Shown piece after piece: positions 17,363-26,560 of a DNA stretch of 64,000 bases. The position numbers were made by a program, and so were the translations under genes. The notes beneath the pieces are model-generated. The model had not been told where the DNA came from. It searched no databases and saw only the letters and a program-made list of their open reading frames with translations. Each line of letters starts with the position of its first letter. Position 1 is the stretch's first letter. This DNA is from Actinospica robiniae DSM 44927 (lineage in GTDB: Bacteria > Actinomycetota > Actinomycetes > Streptomycetales > Catenulisporaceae): contig NZ_KI632511.1 of the NCBI RefSeq assembly GCF_000504285.1, forward strand, positions 7,174,154 to 7,238,153. The letters are read 5' to 3'.

Positions 17363-19731
17363 GCTCCCGTGCCCCCCGTCGCGCGGCGGCCGGTCCGGAT
17401 CCCTCCGCGGTGGCCGTCGACGAGGCGTTCCTGATCGGCAGCTGCGCCCTGGCGCTCTACGCCCTGCGCAGCACCTACAGCGGGTGGGTCTTCCTGCTCG
17501 CCGGGCTGGCCGGGGTCCTGCTCGCGCTGGCCGTCGTGCGCGCCGCCGCCTGGGTGACCCGCTCGGTCACCGTCGCGGCCCTGCTCGCCACGCTGCTGTA
17601 CCTGCTGCTCGGTCCACTGCTCCTGACGGCCGCGGCCGGCTCGGGCCTCGCCGCGCCCGGCGTGTCCACGGTCCGCACCGCCGCACTCACCGCGATCCGT
17701 TGCTGGAAGCAGCTGCTGACCACGCAGCCGCCGGTCGGCGACAGCGCGGAACTGCTCGCGGTGCCGCTTCTGCTCGGCCTCGCCGGCGCCTTCATCGGCG
17801 CCGTGCTGATCCGCCGCGCCCGCACCGGCGCGGCGCCGCTGGCAGCACCCTTATCCGTGCTCGTGCTCGCCTTCGCGCTGGGCACGCACAGCCCGTCGAA
17901 CTGGCCGGTGACGGCGTTGGCGCTCACCGCCGGACTGCTGGTGTGGACGGCGCTGCGCAACCACCGCGGCGGCGGCTCCGTGGCGGTGCGCTCGGCCCGC
18001 GCGCTGCGCATCGCCGTGGCCACCGTGACGCTGTTGGTGGCGGGCGGGGTCGCCGCCGCCGCACAGTCCTCCGCGCCGGGGGCGCAGGGCCAGGGCCGCT
18101 CGATCCTGCGCACCCGCGTCGAGCCGCCGCTGAACGTGGACGACTATCCCAGCCCCCTCAACGGATTCCGCAAGTACACCAAGGACGCGGACCTGCTCTA
18201 CAGCCAGAAGCTGCTGACCGTATCCGGCCTGCCGGCCGGTACTCCGCTTCAGATCGCAGTACTCGACGACTACAACGGCTGGGTCTGGGGCGCGGTCAAT
18301 CCGGCGGACGGCGACGCGTTCGCCCGCCTCGCCGCGAGCGAGGTGCCGGCCGAGTCCGACCCGTCCGCCGCCGGCCCGGGCGCCACCGTGAGGATCACCG
18401 TGGAAGCCGGCTACGCCGCGCCGACGGACCTCGACGTGTGGCTGCCCACCGCCGGCGACGTGCACGGGATCTCCTTGTCCGGCCCCGATTCGGCCGGGCA
18501 GACGGCAGACCTCTGGTACGACTCGGCCACCGGCTCGGGCATCGTCACCAGCGGGCTGGCGGCCGGAAGCACCGTGGTGCTGCAGACGACGCCGGCGCAC
18601 ACCACGTTGACCGCGTCCGACCAGCCCTACGCCTCCGGCACGTTGACCGACGGCTACCAGGCCCAGTTCGAAGCGCGCGCGGCCGCCTGGGATCAGGGGG
18701 CGAACGGCCCGATCGCCGAGATCGAGGCGATCGCCTCGTACCTGCGGCGCAACGGCGCCTACAGCGACGGCGGCGCGGGCCAGGGCAACTACCTGCCCGG
18801 GCACGGCATCGGCCGGCTCACCTCGTTCCTCAACGGGCAGCAGCCGGTCGGGGACGACGAGCAGTACGCCGCGGCGCTCGCGCTGATGGCCGAGAGCCTG
18901 GGCCTGCGATCCCGGGTGGTGTTCGGCGCCGTGCCCGAGGCGGACGGGGTCGTGCGCGGCTCGGACGTGCACGCCTGGGTGCAGGTGCGGATCGTCTCGG
19001 GCGCCTGGGCGGACATCCCGTACACCCAGTTCATGCCCGATCCGTCCAAGGCCCCGAAGCCGCAGCCGAAGCAGAACACGCAGCAGAGCTCGGGCACCGT
19101 AGTCCCGCCGCCGGACGCGGCCGCCGCACCGAACACGCCGGTCGGCTCCGGGACGAGCACCCGCGGCGGCGACCACGGCGGCCAGCACGCAGCCGCCCCG
19201 CCCGGCTGGCTCGGCCCGCTGCTGCGCGACCTAGGCCTGGCCGCCTCGCCGCTGCTCGCGCTGCTCCTCGTCGCCGGACTGATCCGGGCCGTCAAGGGGA
19301 CGCGGCGCAAGCGCAGACGCACCCGCGGGCCGTCGGCGGACCGGTTCGCGGCCGGCTGGCTGGACCTGGTCGACCACGCCCGGGACCTCGGCATCCGCAT
19401 GCCGCCGAAGCTGACCCGGCGTCAACAGGCCGAGCGCCTGCCGGACTCCGCCCTGGCGGCCCTCGCCGCGACCGCGGACGCGGCGGTCTACGGACCCGGA
19501 GACCCGGCCGAGGCGGCCGTGGCCGGCTACTGGGCCGACCTCGACCGGGCCAGGTCCGCCCTCAGCCGCCAGGCCGGCCGCCGCGCCCGCTGGCGCGCCG
19601 CGTACAGCCTCGCCAGCTTCCTGCCCGAGACGCGCAGGCGGTCGCGCGGCCGCCTGCGCAGCCCGGCCTCGCCGTCGCCGCGTAATGGGACGCCGCGTGC
19701 TCAAGCGGTGGCCCGCATGAGCAGCGAGTAA
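17359..19731 (+). CDS. Membrane transglutaminase-like protein, catalytic Cys absent
   Basis: A 790-residue protein. Residues 20-220 hold about six membrane helices. An outside region follows with the transglutaminase-like core at about 460-560. The nucleophile position, normally 'G-x-C-(E/D)-x-(F/Y)-A', reads 'VGDDEQYAAALALM' with Asp500 in place of Cys. The His is kept (SDVHAW, His538), and 'FMPDPSK' sits where the Asp motif belongs. A Pro/Gln/Ser linker, another helix (about 625-645) and a basic cytoplasmic tail end the protein. ATGA at 17359 overlaps the DUF58 stop. It is the last gene of the operon. Confidence 0.85.
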   Translation: MSSRAPRRAAAGPDPSAVAVDEAFLIGSCALALYALRSTYSGWVFLLAGLAGVLLALAVVRAAAWVTRSVTVAALLATLLYLLLGPLLLTAAAGSGLAAPGVSTVRTAALTAIRCWKQLLTTQPPVGDSAELLAVPLLLGLAGAFIGAVLIRRARTGAAPLAAPLSVLVLAFALGTHSPSNWPVTALALTAGLLVWTALRNHRGGGSVAVRSARALRIAVATVTLLVAGGVAAAAQSSAPGAQGQGRSILRTRVEPPLNVDDYPSPLNGFRKYTKDADLLYSQKLLTVSGLPAGTPLQIAVLDDYNGWVWGAVNPADGDAFARLAASEVPAESDPSAAGPGATVRITVEAGYAAPTDLDVWLPTAGDVHGISLSGPDSAGQTADLWYDSATGSGIVTSGLAAGSTVVLQTTPAHTTLTASDQPYASGTLTDGYQAQFEARAAAWDQGANGPIAEIEAIASYLRRNGAYSDGGAGQGNYLPGHGIGRLTSFLNGQQPVGDDEQYAAALALMAESLGLRSRVVFGAVPEADGVVRGSDVHAWVQVRIVSGAWADIPYTQFMPDPSKAPKPQPKQNTQQSSGTVVPPPDAAAAPNTPVGSGTSTRGGDHGGQHAAAPPGWLGPLLRDLGLAASPLLALLLVAGLIRAVKGTRRKRRRTRGPSADRFAAGWLDLVDHARDLGIRMPPKLTRRQQAERLPDSALAALAATADAAVYGPGDPAEAAVAGYWADLDRARSALSRQAGRRARWRAAYSLASFLPETRRRSRGRLRSPASPSPRNGTPRAQAVARMSSE

Positions 19732-19747
19732 GCAGTCTGCGAGATGG

Positions 19748-19784
19748 ATCGCCCCGGGTCGGCGAGGTGCCGGCCCGGGGCGAT
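19748..19784 (+). terminator. Terminator of the phosphosignalling operon
   Basis: A 15-bp GC-rich stem (19748-19762 with 19770-19784, one G-T pair) and a 7-nt loop lie 16 nt after the transglutaminase stop. The remaining bases to 20016 hold no gene that I can support. Confidence 0.7.
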
Positions 19785-20016
19785 TCGATGCTCTGCGGTT
19801 CTCGCCGCGGCTCCAGCGCTGTGCATTCTGGAGTGTTCGATGGCTGTGGTGTGGCGGTGGTCGGTGTCTCGTGCCGCTGTGTCCGGTGCGGGTGGGTAGA
19901 CGGGCTTTCCGTGCCACACCCACCCGCCCTGCGCACGGTTTCCAGGGTGCTCTGCTCACATCGGCGGCCTGAGGCGTGGCGCAACCAGAGGATGACCATT
20001 TCTTGGCCGCGGTGGG

Positions 20017-20922
20017 TTATGACGCCTGCCAAGCCCTACTGTCCGGATGCCAACTGAGACCCTGTACCCCGCTGGTTGCGAGGGGGTCGGCAAACGCGGC
20101 CACGACGCGGATGAGGTCCGCGAAAGCCTCAGGGTGGTTCTGGGCCGCCTCACCTTGGCGCCGCCGCCAGGCGGTGTATGGGGCTTGGCGTCGCGTGGGC
20201 AGGTCGGAGATCGCTTCGCTGAGCGGGCGCAGTTCGATGCCGCGGTGGTCGGCGGTGTTGCGGAGGGCGGTGGTCAGCTCGTCGCCGTCGAGGTGGTGGC
20301 GGGTGATGAGCTGGTAGAGGTCGGCGTAGTCGCGGTCGCGGGTGTTCAGGTCGCCGAGGGCGATGGCAGTGGAGAGTTTCTCGGCGATGACGGTCGCGAT
20401 CGGGTAACCGTAGAGCGTGAAGGTCCCGTCGCCGAGTGCCTGTGGGTATTCGATGAGCGTGGGCGACGGGGTGACCGGGTCGCCGAAGCTGACGTCGAGC
20501 TGCAGTTTCAGCCGTGCGCGGCTGAGCGCGGCGCTCATGGCCAAGCGCAGTCCGTGGTACTCGTCGTCTTGCCGGATGGGCACGGTCGTGATGGTCTTCG
20601 GCTCGAAGGTGACGCCGTCGTCGATGTCGGTGGCCGCGATCTCGGTGATGCGGCGGATGATCTCCTGCTCGTCTCCGGGGAATGCGCGGCCGAGGATGTC
20701 GATGTCGCGCGTGATGCGGCGCGCGCCGAACTGGGCGAGCAGTAGTCCGCCTTTGAGGACGAAGTGTTCCCCGCCGAGCGGGTGGACGCTGACGCGGTAG
20801 AGGAATCGCTCGAGCAGGTACTCGAGCATGACCTGGTCCGTGGGCGCGCCGCTGCGGCGGGCGAGGTTGCGCAAGTCGTTGTAGATCAGGCCGGCGGTTG
20901 TCTCGCGGGTGGGGTTGGGCAT
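20017..20922 (-). CDS. abiEii: AbiEii-type nucleotidyltransferase toxin
   Basis: A 301-residue protein of the AbiEii/AbiGii family, the toxin of AbiE toxin-antitoxin and phage-abortive systems. Characteristic blocks are visible: 'GGLLLAQFGARRITRDIDIL' (nucleotidyltransferase GG...DxD site) and 'AEKLSTAIALGDLNTRDRDY' with 'ADLY'. Family members block growth by nucleotide transfer, in studied cases onto tRNA. Its ATG overlaps the antitoxin stop (TGATG at 20920-20924), so the pair is translationally coupled. The pair sits between two core regions and looks like an insertion, but no integrase or repeats flank it. Confidence 0.87.
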   Translation of the reverse strand: MPNPTRETTAGLIYNDLRNLARRSGAPTDQVMLEYLLERFLYRVSVHPLGGEHFVLKGGLLLAQFGARRITRDIDILGRAFPGDEQEIIRRITEIAATDIDDGVTFEPKTITTVPIRQDDEYHGLRLAMSAALSRARLKLQLDVSFGDPVTPSPTLIEYPQALGDGTFTLYGYPIATVIAEKLSTAIALGDLNTRDRDYADLYQLITRHHLDGDELTTALRNTADHRGIELRPLSEAISDLPTRRQAPYTAWRRRQGEAAQNHPEAFADLIRVVAAFADPLATSGVQGLSWHPDSRAWQAS

Positions 20923-21533
20923 CAGGCGAGCACCGCCTCGATTGCAGGGCGGATCGCGGACATTCCCCCGAGTTCGCGCGCCGCGCGCTGAAGGTCGGCG
21001 ACGCCTTGCTGGCCGGTACGGCGCAGATAGCGGTTGAGCGCGGAGAGAGCCAGGCTGCGTCCTTCCGCCCTGCCTAGGCGCATGGCGTCGACGACCGACC
21101 TGGCTGTGGTGTAGATCGGGACAGTCTCCTGAGGGGTCACCTGGAACCGTTCAACCATGAAGTCGAAGGTGACGGCGGCGTACTGGGAGACTTTCGTGGA
21201 CGGGTAGCTGATGGCTGGGCGATGGCTGCCGCGCGGGACCGCGATGTGCACTTCGTGAGGGATGTCGTCGATCAGTTCGTGCAGGCTCAAAGCGGATTCC
21301 CCGCACACGACCGCTTGGGGGGCTCGCGCGCACACGGCGAGCAGGTCGAGGTGCGCGGTCGGCTCAGCGTCGGCGCGACGGTAGACGCTGCGCGAGAGCT
21401 CGTCAATCTCGCCCGCCTCGCGGAGTACCACCAGATCGCGCGCAGACAGCCGGGCTTCGTACGCCGCGCGTGCGGTGAACGTCGGTGGAAGGTGCGACAG
21501 CCGTTCGGACAGTCGCCTCTCTGAACCAGCCAT
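20922..21533 (-). CDS. abiEi: AbiEi-type antitoxin/transcriptional regulator
   Basis: A 203-residue AbiEi-family protein with an N-terminal winged helix ('LSARDLVVLREAGEIDELSR', then 'VYRRA') and a C-terminal domain ('CGESALSLHELIDDIPHEVHIAV'). AbiEi proteins neutralise the toxin and repress their own operon. ATG 21533 is chosen because TAGGAT ends 7 nt before it, the pattern of a leaderless start; an in-frame GTG at 21560 would lie upstream of that -10. Confidence 0.85.
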   Translation of the reverse strand: MAGSERRLSERLSHLPPTFTARAAYEARLSARDLVVLREAGEIDELSRSVYRRADAEPTAHLDLLAVCARAPQAVVCGESALSLHELIDDIPHEVHIAVPRGSHRPAISYPSTKVSQYAAVTFDFMVERFQVTPQETVPIYTTARSVVDAMRLGRAEGRSLALSALNRYLRRTGQQGVADLQRAARELGGMSAIRPAIEAVLA

Positions 21534-21808
21534 GTATGAAATCCTACCCACGGAAGCCACGCCTGGGCAGAATTAAAACCATTTCAGCGCGATCGACCTA
21601 GCCCAAGCGCGCCGATCGCGAGCGCGGGCTCCTCCGGAAGAGGGCAGCTGGGCCGCGGGAGTTCGCGGCCTACGCGGCTGTGCGGTCAGGGCGTCCCTGT
21701 CATCAGTAATGCCTCGGCCGCCCGCGCGGCCCGCGCGGCCGGCTGTTCGCAGACGGCCGACTGCAGCACGGCGGCGTGCGCGGGATCGACCGGAGCGCAG
21801 ACACGTGA

Positions 21809-21841
21809 GGGTGGCTCCGAGAGACGTACTCGGAGCCACCC
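21809..21841 (-). terminator. Terminator of glnA
   Basis: A perfect 13-bp stem (21809-21821 with 21829-21841) with a 7-nt loop, 28 nt beyond the glnA stop. Between this hairpin and the AbiEi start (21534-21808) I see no gene. Confidence 0.75.
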
Positions 21842-21869
21842 CATGAGTATCCGCAGGCCAGAGCTTGTA

Positions 21870-23294
21870 TTAGATGTCGTAGTAGAGCTCGAACTCGTGC
21901 GGGTGCGGGCGCAGCCGGATCGGGTCGATCTCAGCGCTCTGCTTGTAGGAGATCCAGGTCTCGATCAGGTCGGGGGTGAACACGCCGCCGGCGGTGAGGT
22001 ACTCGTGGTCCTCTTCGAGGGCGGCGAGGACGGCGGGGAGGGAGGCGGGGACCTGGGGGACGGCGGCGTGCTCGTCCGGGGGGAGCTCGTAGAGGTCCTT
22101 GTCCACGGGGGCGAGCGGCTCGATCTTGTTCTTGATGCCGTCGAGGCCGGCCATGAGCATGGCGGAGAAGGCCAGGTACGGGTTCGAGGACGGGTCGGGG
22201 ACGCGGAACTCGATGCGCTTGGCCTTCGGGTTCGAGCCGGTGATCGGGATGCGGATGCAGGCCGAGCGGTTGCGCTGGGAGTAGACCAGGTTGACCGGGG
22301 CCTCGAAGCCGGGGACGAGGCGGTGGTAGGAGTTCACCGTCGGGTTGGTGAAGGCCAGCAGGCTCGGGGCGTGGCGCAGCAGGCCGCCGATGTAGTAGCG
22401 GGCCATGTCCGACAGGCCGGCGTAGCCGATCTCCTCGTAGAACAGCGGCGTGCCCTCGCGCCACAGGCTCTGGTGGCAGTGCATGCCCGAGCCGTTGTCG
22501 CCGAACAGGGGCTTGGGCATGAAGGTGGCGGTCTTGCCGTGCTCCCAGGCCACGTTCTTGATGATGTACTTGAACAGCATCACGTCGTCGGCGGCGGCGA
22601 GCAGGGTGTTGAACTTGTAGTTGATCTCGGCCTGGCCGGCCGTGCCCACCTCGTGGTGCGCGCGCTCGACCTCGAGGCCGACGCCCTGGAGCCGCAGCAC
22701 CATCTCGTCGCGCAGGTCGGCGAAGTGGTCGACCGGCGGGACGGGGAAGTAGCCGCCCTTGTAGCGCACCTTGTAGGCCTGGTTGCCGCCCGGCTCCTCG
22801 CGGCCGGAGTTCCACCAGCCCGCCTCGGAGTCGATGTGGTACATGCCGCCGTTGATCTTGGTCTCGAACCGCACGTCGTCGAACACGTAGAACTCGGCCT
22901 CGGGGCCGAAGTACGCCGTGTCGGCCACGCCCGTGCCCTTGAGGTAGGCCTCGGCCTTCTTGGCCACGTTGCGCGGGTCGCGGGAGTACTGCTCACCGGT
23001 CAGCGGGTCGTGGATGAAGAAGTTGATGTTGATCGTCTTCTCGCGGCGGAACGGGTCGATCCGCGCGGTGCTGACGTCCGGGATCAGCTGCATGTCCGAC
23101 TCGTGGATGGCCTGGAAGCCGCGGATCGAGGAGCCGTCGAACATCACGCCCTCGGTGAAGAACCGCGCGTCCACGGTGTCCGCCGGCACGCTGAAGTGCT
23201 GCATGACGCCGGGCAGGTCGCAGAAGCGGACGTCGACGAACTTGACGCCCTCGTCCTTGAGGTACTTGGAGACCTCGTCGGGGTTGGTGAACAT
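21870..23294 (-). CDS. glnA: Glutamine synthetase, type I
   Basis: A 474-residue GSI-beta enzyme making glutamine from glutamate, ammonia and ATP; a cytoplasmic dodecamer. It shows the N-terminal beta-grasp domain, '[11 protein letters not shown]' metal-ligand block, '[11 protein letters not shown]', '[13 protein letters not shown]' and the adenylylation-site context '[11 protein letters not shown]' with its Tyr near residue 400, so GlnE-type control is likely. ATG 23294 has GGAGG (complement of 23299-23303) and matches usual actinobacterial starts; longer frames upstream would run through the GlnR operator. Nitrogen control is expected from the GlnR box at 23385-23422. Confidence 0.97.
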   Translation of the reverse strand: MFTNPDEVSKYLKDEGVKFVDVRFCDLPGVMQHFSVPADTVDARFFTEGVMFDGSSIRGFQAIHESDMQLIPDVSTARIDPFRREKTININFFIHDPLTGEQYSRDPRNVAKKAEAYLKGTGVADTAYFGPEAEFYVFDDVRFETKINGGMYHIDSEAGWWNSGREEPGGNQAYKVRYKGGYFPVPPVDHFADLRDEMVLRLQGVGLEVERAHHEVGTAGQAEINYKFNTLLAAADDVMLFKYIIKNVAWEHGKTATFMPKPLFGDNGSGMHCHQSLWREGTPLFYEEIGYAGLSDMARYYIGGLLRHAPSLLAFTNPTVNSYHRLVPGFEAPVNLVYSQRNRSACIRIPITGSNPKAKRIEFRVPDPSSNPYLAFSAMLMAGLDGIKNKIEPLAPVDKDLYELPPDEHAAVPQVPASLPAVLAALEEDHEYLTAGGVFTPDLIETWISYKQSAEIDPIRLRPHPHEFELYYDI

Positions 23295-23384
23295 CCATCC
23301 TCCATCTGCCGGGCCTCGGCGTCGGCTGGGACAACGGGGACACTCGGCGTTGAGTTCGCTGTCACGGAAAGCTACGTTGAGGCC

Positions 23385-23422
23385 GTTTCCCACGGGTATC
23401 CGTGTCGTTGCCGCAATGTTAC
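23385..23422 (-). promoter_or_regulatory. GlnR operator upstream of glnA
   Basis: On the minus strand, four half-sites with exact 6-nt spacing: GTAAC-N6-GCAAC-N6-GATAC-N6-GAAAC. This matches the actinomycete GlnR a-site/b-site pattern (gTnAc-n6-GaAAc, twice). It is 91 nt upstream of the glnA start, the expected place for nitrogen-dependent activation. Confidence 0.8.
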
Positions 23423-23545
23423 GCGGCTGATCAGCAGGCCGAGTGGAGCCGCCGCACGGGTACGGCGGGTGGCTGAGCGGGCGCGGGGCGGCGCAGCCCG
23501 GGCCCCGCGCGCCGGGGCGGCCGACGCAGGCGCTAGCGTGGTCGT

Positions 23546-24058
23546 ATGACTGACCGGAGCACCGCCGCGGGCCGCGCGAAGGCCCCCGAGCCCGCCGGGC
23601 CCTCCTCCACCCGCGCCGCGCTCGGCGGCTGGCTCGAGGGGCCCAACCTGAACGACGGCGAGGCCGGCGCCTACCGCGGCGAGCGGCTCGGGCTGCCGGC
23701 GAGCGGGTCGGGGTCGCTGGCCGGGCAGGGGCGCCGGCTCGGCGCGCTCGTGGTGGACTGGGTCCTCGCGCTGCTGGTGGCCAAGGCCTTCGGCTGGCAC
23801 CTGAGCGGCTCGCAGGGCACGTGGGGCACGCTCGCGATCTTCGGGGCCGAGCACCTGCTGCTGCTCTCGCTGCTCGGCTACACCATCGGCAAGCGGATCT
23901 TCGGACTGCGGGTGGGCAAGCTCGGCGGCCCGCTGACGCCGCTGGCCGTGGTGGTGCGTACGCTGCTGCTGCTCCTGGTCATCCCGGCGGCGATCTGGGA
24001 CCGGGACGGCCGCGGCCTGCACGACCGGCTGGCCGGGACGGTCGAGCTGCACCGCTGA
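23546..24058 (+). CDS. RDD-family membrane protein
   Basis: A 170-residue protein with a Pro/Gly-rich cytoplasmic N-terminus (about 1-60) and an RDD domain with three hydrophobic segments (about 68-85, 95-110 and 130-150). The family residues are visible in '[14 protein letters not shown]', '[13 protein letters not shown]' and '[15 protein letters not shown]'. Function unproven; RDD proteins are small membrane proteins, some implicated in ion exchange. There is no ribosome site; TAGCGT ends 6 nt before the ATG, so it is probably leaderless. It lies divergent from glnA. Confidence 0.85.
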   Translation: MTDRSTAAGRAKAPEPAGPSSTRAALGGWLEGPNLNDGEAGAYRGERLGLPASGSGSLAGQGRRLGALVVDWVLALLVAKAFGWHLSGSQGTWGTLAIFGAEHLLLLSLLGYTIGKRIFGLRVGKLGGPLTPLAVVVRTLLLLLVIPAAIWDRDGRGLHDRLAGTVELHR

Positions 24059-24118
24059 GCACGCATCCCACCGCGGCGAGCCCATCCCACCGCGGATGAG
24101 CCGCGGAGTCGATGACGG

Positions 24119-24172
24119 TACGACGAAGGCCCCTGACACGACCGGCTAGGTCTGTCAGGGGCCTTCGTCGTA
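24119..24172. terminator. Bidirectional terminator
   Basis: A perfect 20-bp stem (24119-24138 with 24153-24172), 14-nt loop, extended by five more pairs across a bulge. It lies between the convergent RDD and DUF4191 genes and can serve both. Confidence 0.85.
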
Positions 24173-24220
24173 CGTCATGGGCTCCGGCTGTTGCCGAGCT
24201 CCGGACCCCGGGGCGGGCTG

Positions 24221-24973
24221 CTAGCGCTGGCCGCCGCGCTGGATCCGGGCGCCCTTGGGCAGCGGGCCCTTGGGCAGGTTGGCCATCGGACCGGTCTTGG
24301 ACGCTATGGCCTCGAGCCGGCGGCTGTACTCCATCGCCTGGGTGCTGGTGAGCTGCTGCTTGCGGTACCCGCGCTTGGCCAGCATCGCGACGAGCTTGTT
24401 CAGCGGCACCTGGCCGGCCGCCTCGTCCTTGCCGACGAGGATCTCCTCCACCGCGACGTCGGGGCCGAGGTAGCGGGAGATGGCCTTGCGCTCGGCGGCC
24501 ACCAGCTGCTTGACGCGGCCCGGGTCGCCCTCGGCGATCAGCACGATGCCGCCGCGGCCGATCAGCCGGTGCACCGCGTCCTGCTGCCGGCTGACCTGCA
24601 CGACCGGGGTGAGCGCCCAGTTGCGCTTGATCCGCCGGTCCGACTCGATGACCGAGTACGCGGCACCGGGCTGCCCGTCGATCTGCTTGTACTGGGCGCG
24701 CTGGACCCGCCGGTTGAGCGTCATCGTGGCCGCGAGCAGGCCGGCCACCAGGCCGAACACGATGCCGAAGATCAGTCCGCCGAGCGAGCGGCCGAACAGC
24801 AGCAGGTAGAACAGCAGGAAGACCACCGCGGCGACGCCCACGCCCCACCCGAGCAGCGCGACCGTGAGCTTCGAGTCGAGCCTCTTGGTGAGCTTGTAGG
24901 CGTAGCGCAGCTGCGCCAGCCAGCCTGAGGGCGGCGGCGCGTCGGTGAAGTCATCAGGGGACGGGTTGGCCAT
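24221..24973 (-). CDS. DUF4191 membrane protein
   Basis: A 250-residue protein of an actinobacterial family of unknown function. Two adjacent membrane helices (about 38-85) are followed by a basic cytoplasmic region with 'VSRQQDAVHRLIGRGGIVLI' and 'EGDPGRVKQLVAAERKAISR'. A conserved position next to lipA and glnA suggests a housekeeping role. ATG 24973 is chosen because TATCCT ends exactly 6 nt before it (leaderless pattern) and no ribosome site is seen; the in-frame ATG at 24979 is an alternative. Confidence 0.82.
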   Translation of the reverse strand: MANPSPDDFTDAPPPSGWLAQLRYAYKLTKRLDSKLTVALLGWGVGVAAVVFLLFYLLLFGRSLGGLIFGIVFGLVAGLLAATMTLNRRVQRAQYKQIDGQPGAAYSVIESDRRIKRNWALTPVVQVSRQQDAVHRLIGRGGIVLIAEGDPGRVKQLVAAERKAISRYLGPDVAVEEILVGKDEAAGQVPLNKLVAMLAKRGYRKQQLTSTQAMEYSRRLEAIASKTGPMANLPKGPLPKGARIQRGGQR

Positions 24974-25224
24974 GTGCACAGGATACGATCCCGGACCCGC
25001 CCGTTCCTAACCCGATCGGGTATCGGCAGGATCGGCACGCTCGGGGGTTGTCGCCTCGGGCGGCTCCGGCGGCCGGAAGCCGGGGGAGGAAGCGGACGGC
25101 CCCGGGCAAACCGGCCGGAGCGGCTTGAGCCGGATGGGTGGCCGAGAGTGCCCGCGGGCGGTGGCCACGAAGTCGCCACGCGCCCGGGCACCCCCGGCCG
25201 CAGTCCCTGCTCCCGCTCGCCCGG

Positions 25225-25446
25225 CTACTCCTGCTCGCCCAGCGCCGCCTCGGCCTCGGCTCGCTGCCTGGCCCGTTCGCGGTCGCTGAGTACGGCTGCC
25301 CACGCGTTGGCCCGGGCGACGTTCATCGCGTCGCCGCGGAACATCAGCCGTTCCATCGTCGTGAGCACCCTCCGGGCGGCGGCCCGCCGCCCGGTCAGCG
25401 CGGCGGTCGGCGTTCCCGTCGTCACACCGCTCGTCATCGTCGTCAT
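25225..25446 (-). CDS. Small basic hypothetical protein
   Basis: A 73-residue soluble protein, rich in Arg and Ala, ending in a helical 'AAVLSDRERARQRAEAEAAL'. A GGGGGT stands about 10 nt before ATG 25446. It lies between lipA and the DUF4191 gene on the same strand, separated from lipA by a hairpin, and a similar small frame is usual here in Streptomyces (from memory). No function can be assigned. The 245 bases between it and the DUF4191 start hold nothing that I recognise. Confidence 0.55.
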   Translation of the reverse strand: MTTMTSGVTTGTPTAALTGRRAAARRVLTTMERLMFRGDAMNVARANAWAAVLSDRERARQRAEAEAALGEQE

Positions 25447-25525
25447 CTGCTGCCGTACCCCCAGTCCCTTCTTTCGGTGGCGGTACCGTCCGCGCGACGC
25501 GGTACGGCCCACCCTCGACTGCGCG

Positions 25526-25554
25526 GGTTACCGGTCGGCGGTGCCGTGGTAACC
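25526..25554 (-). terminator. Candidate lipA terminator
   Basis: A 7-bp outer stem (25526-25532 with 25548-25554) and an inner GC stem, 14 nt after the lipA stop. Moderate only; the T tract is missing. Confidence 0.4.
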
Positions 25555-25567
25555 GCAGCGTAAATCC

Positions 25568-26512
25568 TCAAACCGTCGTCGGCTGATCGACACGCGCCTC
25601 GACCGCCTGGCGGTAGAGCCGTCCGGCGCGGTACGAGGAGCGCACCAGCGGTCCGGACATGACCCCGGAGAAGCCGATCTGCTCGGCCTCCTCCTTGAGT
25701 TCCACGAACTCCTCCGGCTTGACCCAGCGCTCCACCGGGTGGTGGCGCGGGGAGGGCCGCAGGTACTGCGTGATCGTGATCAGTTCGCACCCGGACTCGT
25801 ACAGGTCGCGCAGCGCCTGCGAGACCTCCTCGCGCTCCTCGCCGAGGCCCAGGATCAGGTTCGACTTGGTGACCAGGCCGTCCTCGCGGGCGCGCCGGAT
25901 CACCTCGAGCGAGCGCTCGTAGCGGAACGCCGGGCGGATCCGCTTGAAGATCCGCGGCACCGTCTCGACGTTGTGCGCGAGCACCTCCGGCCGGGACGAG
26001 AAGACCTCGGCCAGCTGCTCGGGCACCGCGTTGAAGTCCGGGATCAGCAGCTCCACGCCGGTGCCGGGCACGGCCGCGTGGATCTGGCGCACCGTCTCGG
26101 CGTAGAGCCACGCGCCGCCGTCGGGCAGGTCGTCGCGGGCGACGCCGGTGATGGTGGCGTAGCGCAGGCCCATCGAGGCTACCGACTCGGCCACCCGGCG
26201 CGGCTCGTCCCGGTCGAGGTCGGCCGGCTTGCCGGTGTCGATCTGGCAGAAGTCGCAGCGCCGGGTGCACTGCTCGCCGCCGATCAGGAAGGTCGCCTCG
26301 CGGTCTTCCCAGCACTCGAAGATGTTGGGGCAGCCGGCCTCCTGGCAGACCGTGTGCAGGCCCTCGTCCGCCACCAGCTTGCGCAGCGCGGTGTATTCCG
26401 GGCCCATCTTGGCCCGGGTCTTGATCCAGGACGGCTTCTTCTCGATCGGGGTCTCGCTGTTGCGGACCTCGAGGCGAAGCAGCTTTCGGCCTTCTGGGCT
26501 CACCGTCGTCAC
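25568..26512 (-). CDS. lipA: Lipoyl synthase
   Basis: A 314-residue radical-SAM enzyme that inserts two sulfurs into protein-bound octanoyl groups. Both clusters are visible: the auxiliary '[12 protein letters not shown]' (C-x4-C-x5-C) and the radical-SAM 'CTRRCDFC'. Family features such as '[15 protein letters not shown]', '[11 protein letters not shown]' and the C-terminal '[11 protein letters not shown]' serine are present. The GTG at 26512 is chosen with AGGAG 10 nt upstream; an ATG at 26548 would extend into sequence without family similarity. It follows lipB by 48 nt. Its product is needed by SucB (this window) and glycine-cleavage H protein. Confidence 0.96.
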   Translation of the reverse strand: MTTVSPEGRKLLRLEVRNSETPIEKKPSWIKTRAKMGPEYTALRKLVADEGLHTVCQEAGCPNIFECWEDREATFLIGGEQCTRRCDFCQIDTGKPADLDRDEPRRVAESVASMGLRYATITGVARDDLPDGGAWLYAETVRQIHAAVPGTGVELLIPDFNAVPEQLAEVFSSRPEVLAHNVETVPRIFKRIRPAFRYERSLEVIRRAREDGLVTKSNLILGLGEEREEVSQALRDLYESGCELITITQYLRPSPRHHPVERWVKPEEFVELKEEAEQIGFSGVMSGPLVRSSYRAGRLYRQAVEARVDQPTTV

Positions 26513-26560
26513 CGGAACACGTCTCCTTGCAGCTGAAGATACCAACAAGCCTAGCGGCGC

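Noticed and set aside
20017-21869. Integrated mobile element around the AbiE pair
   Set aside because: No integrase, transposase, tRNA end or flanking direct repeats could be found; an insertion remains only an inference from context.
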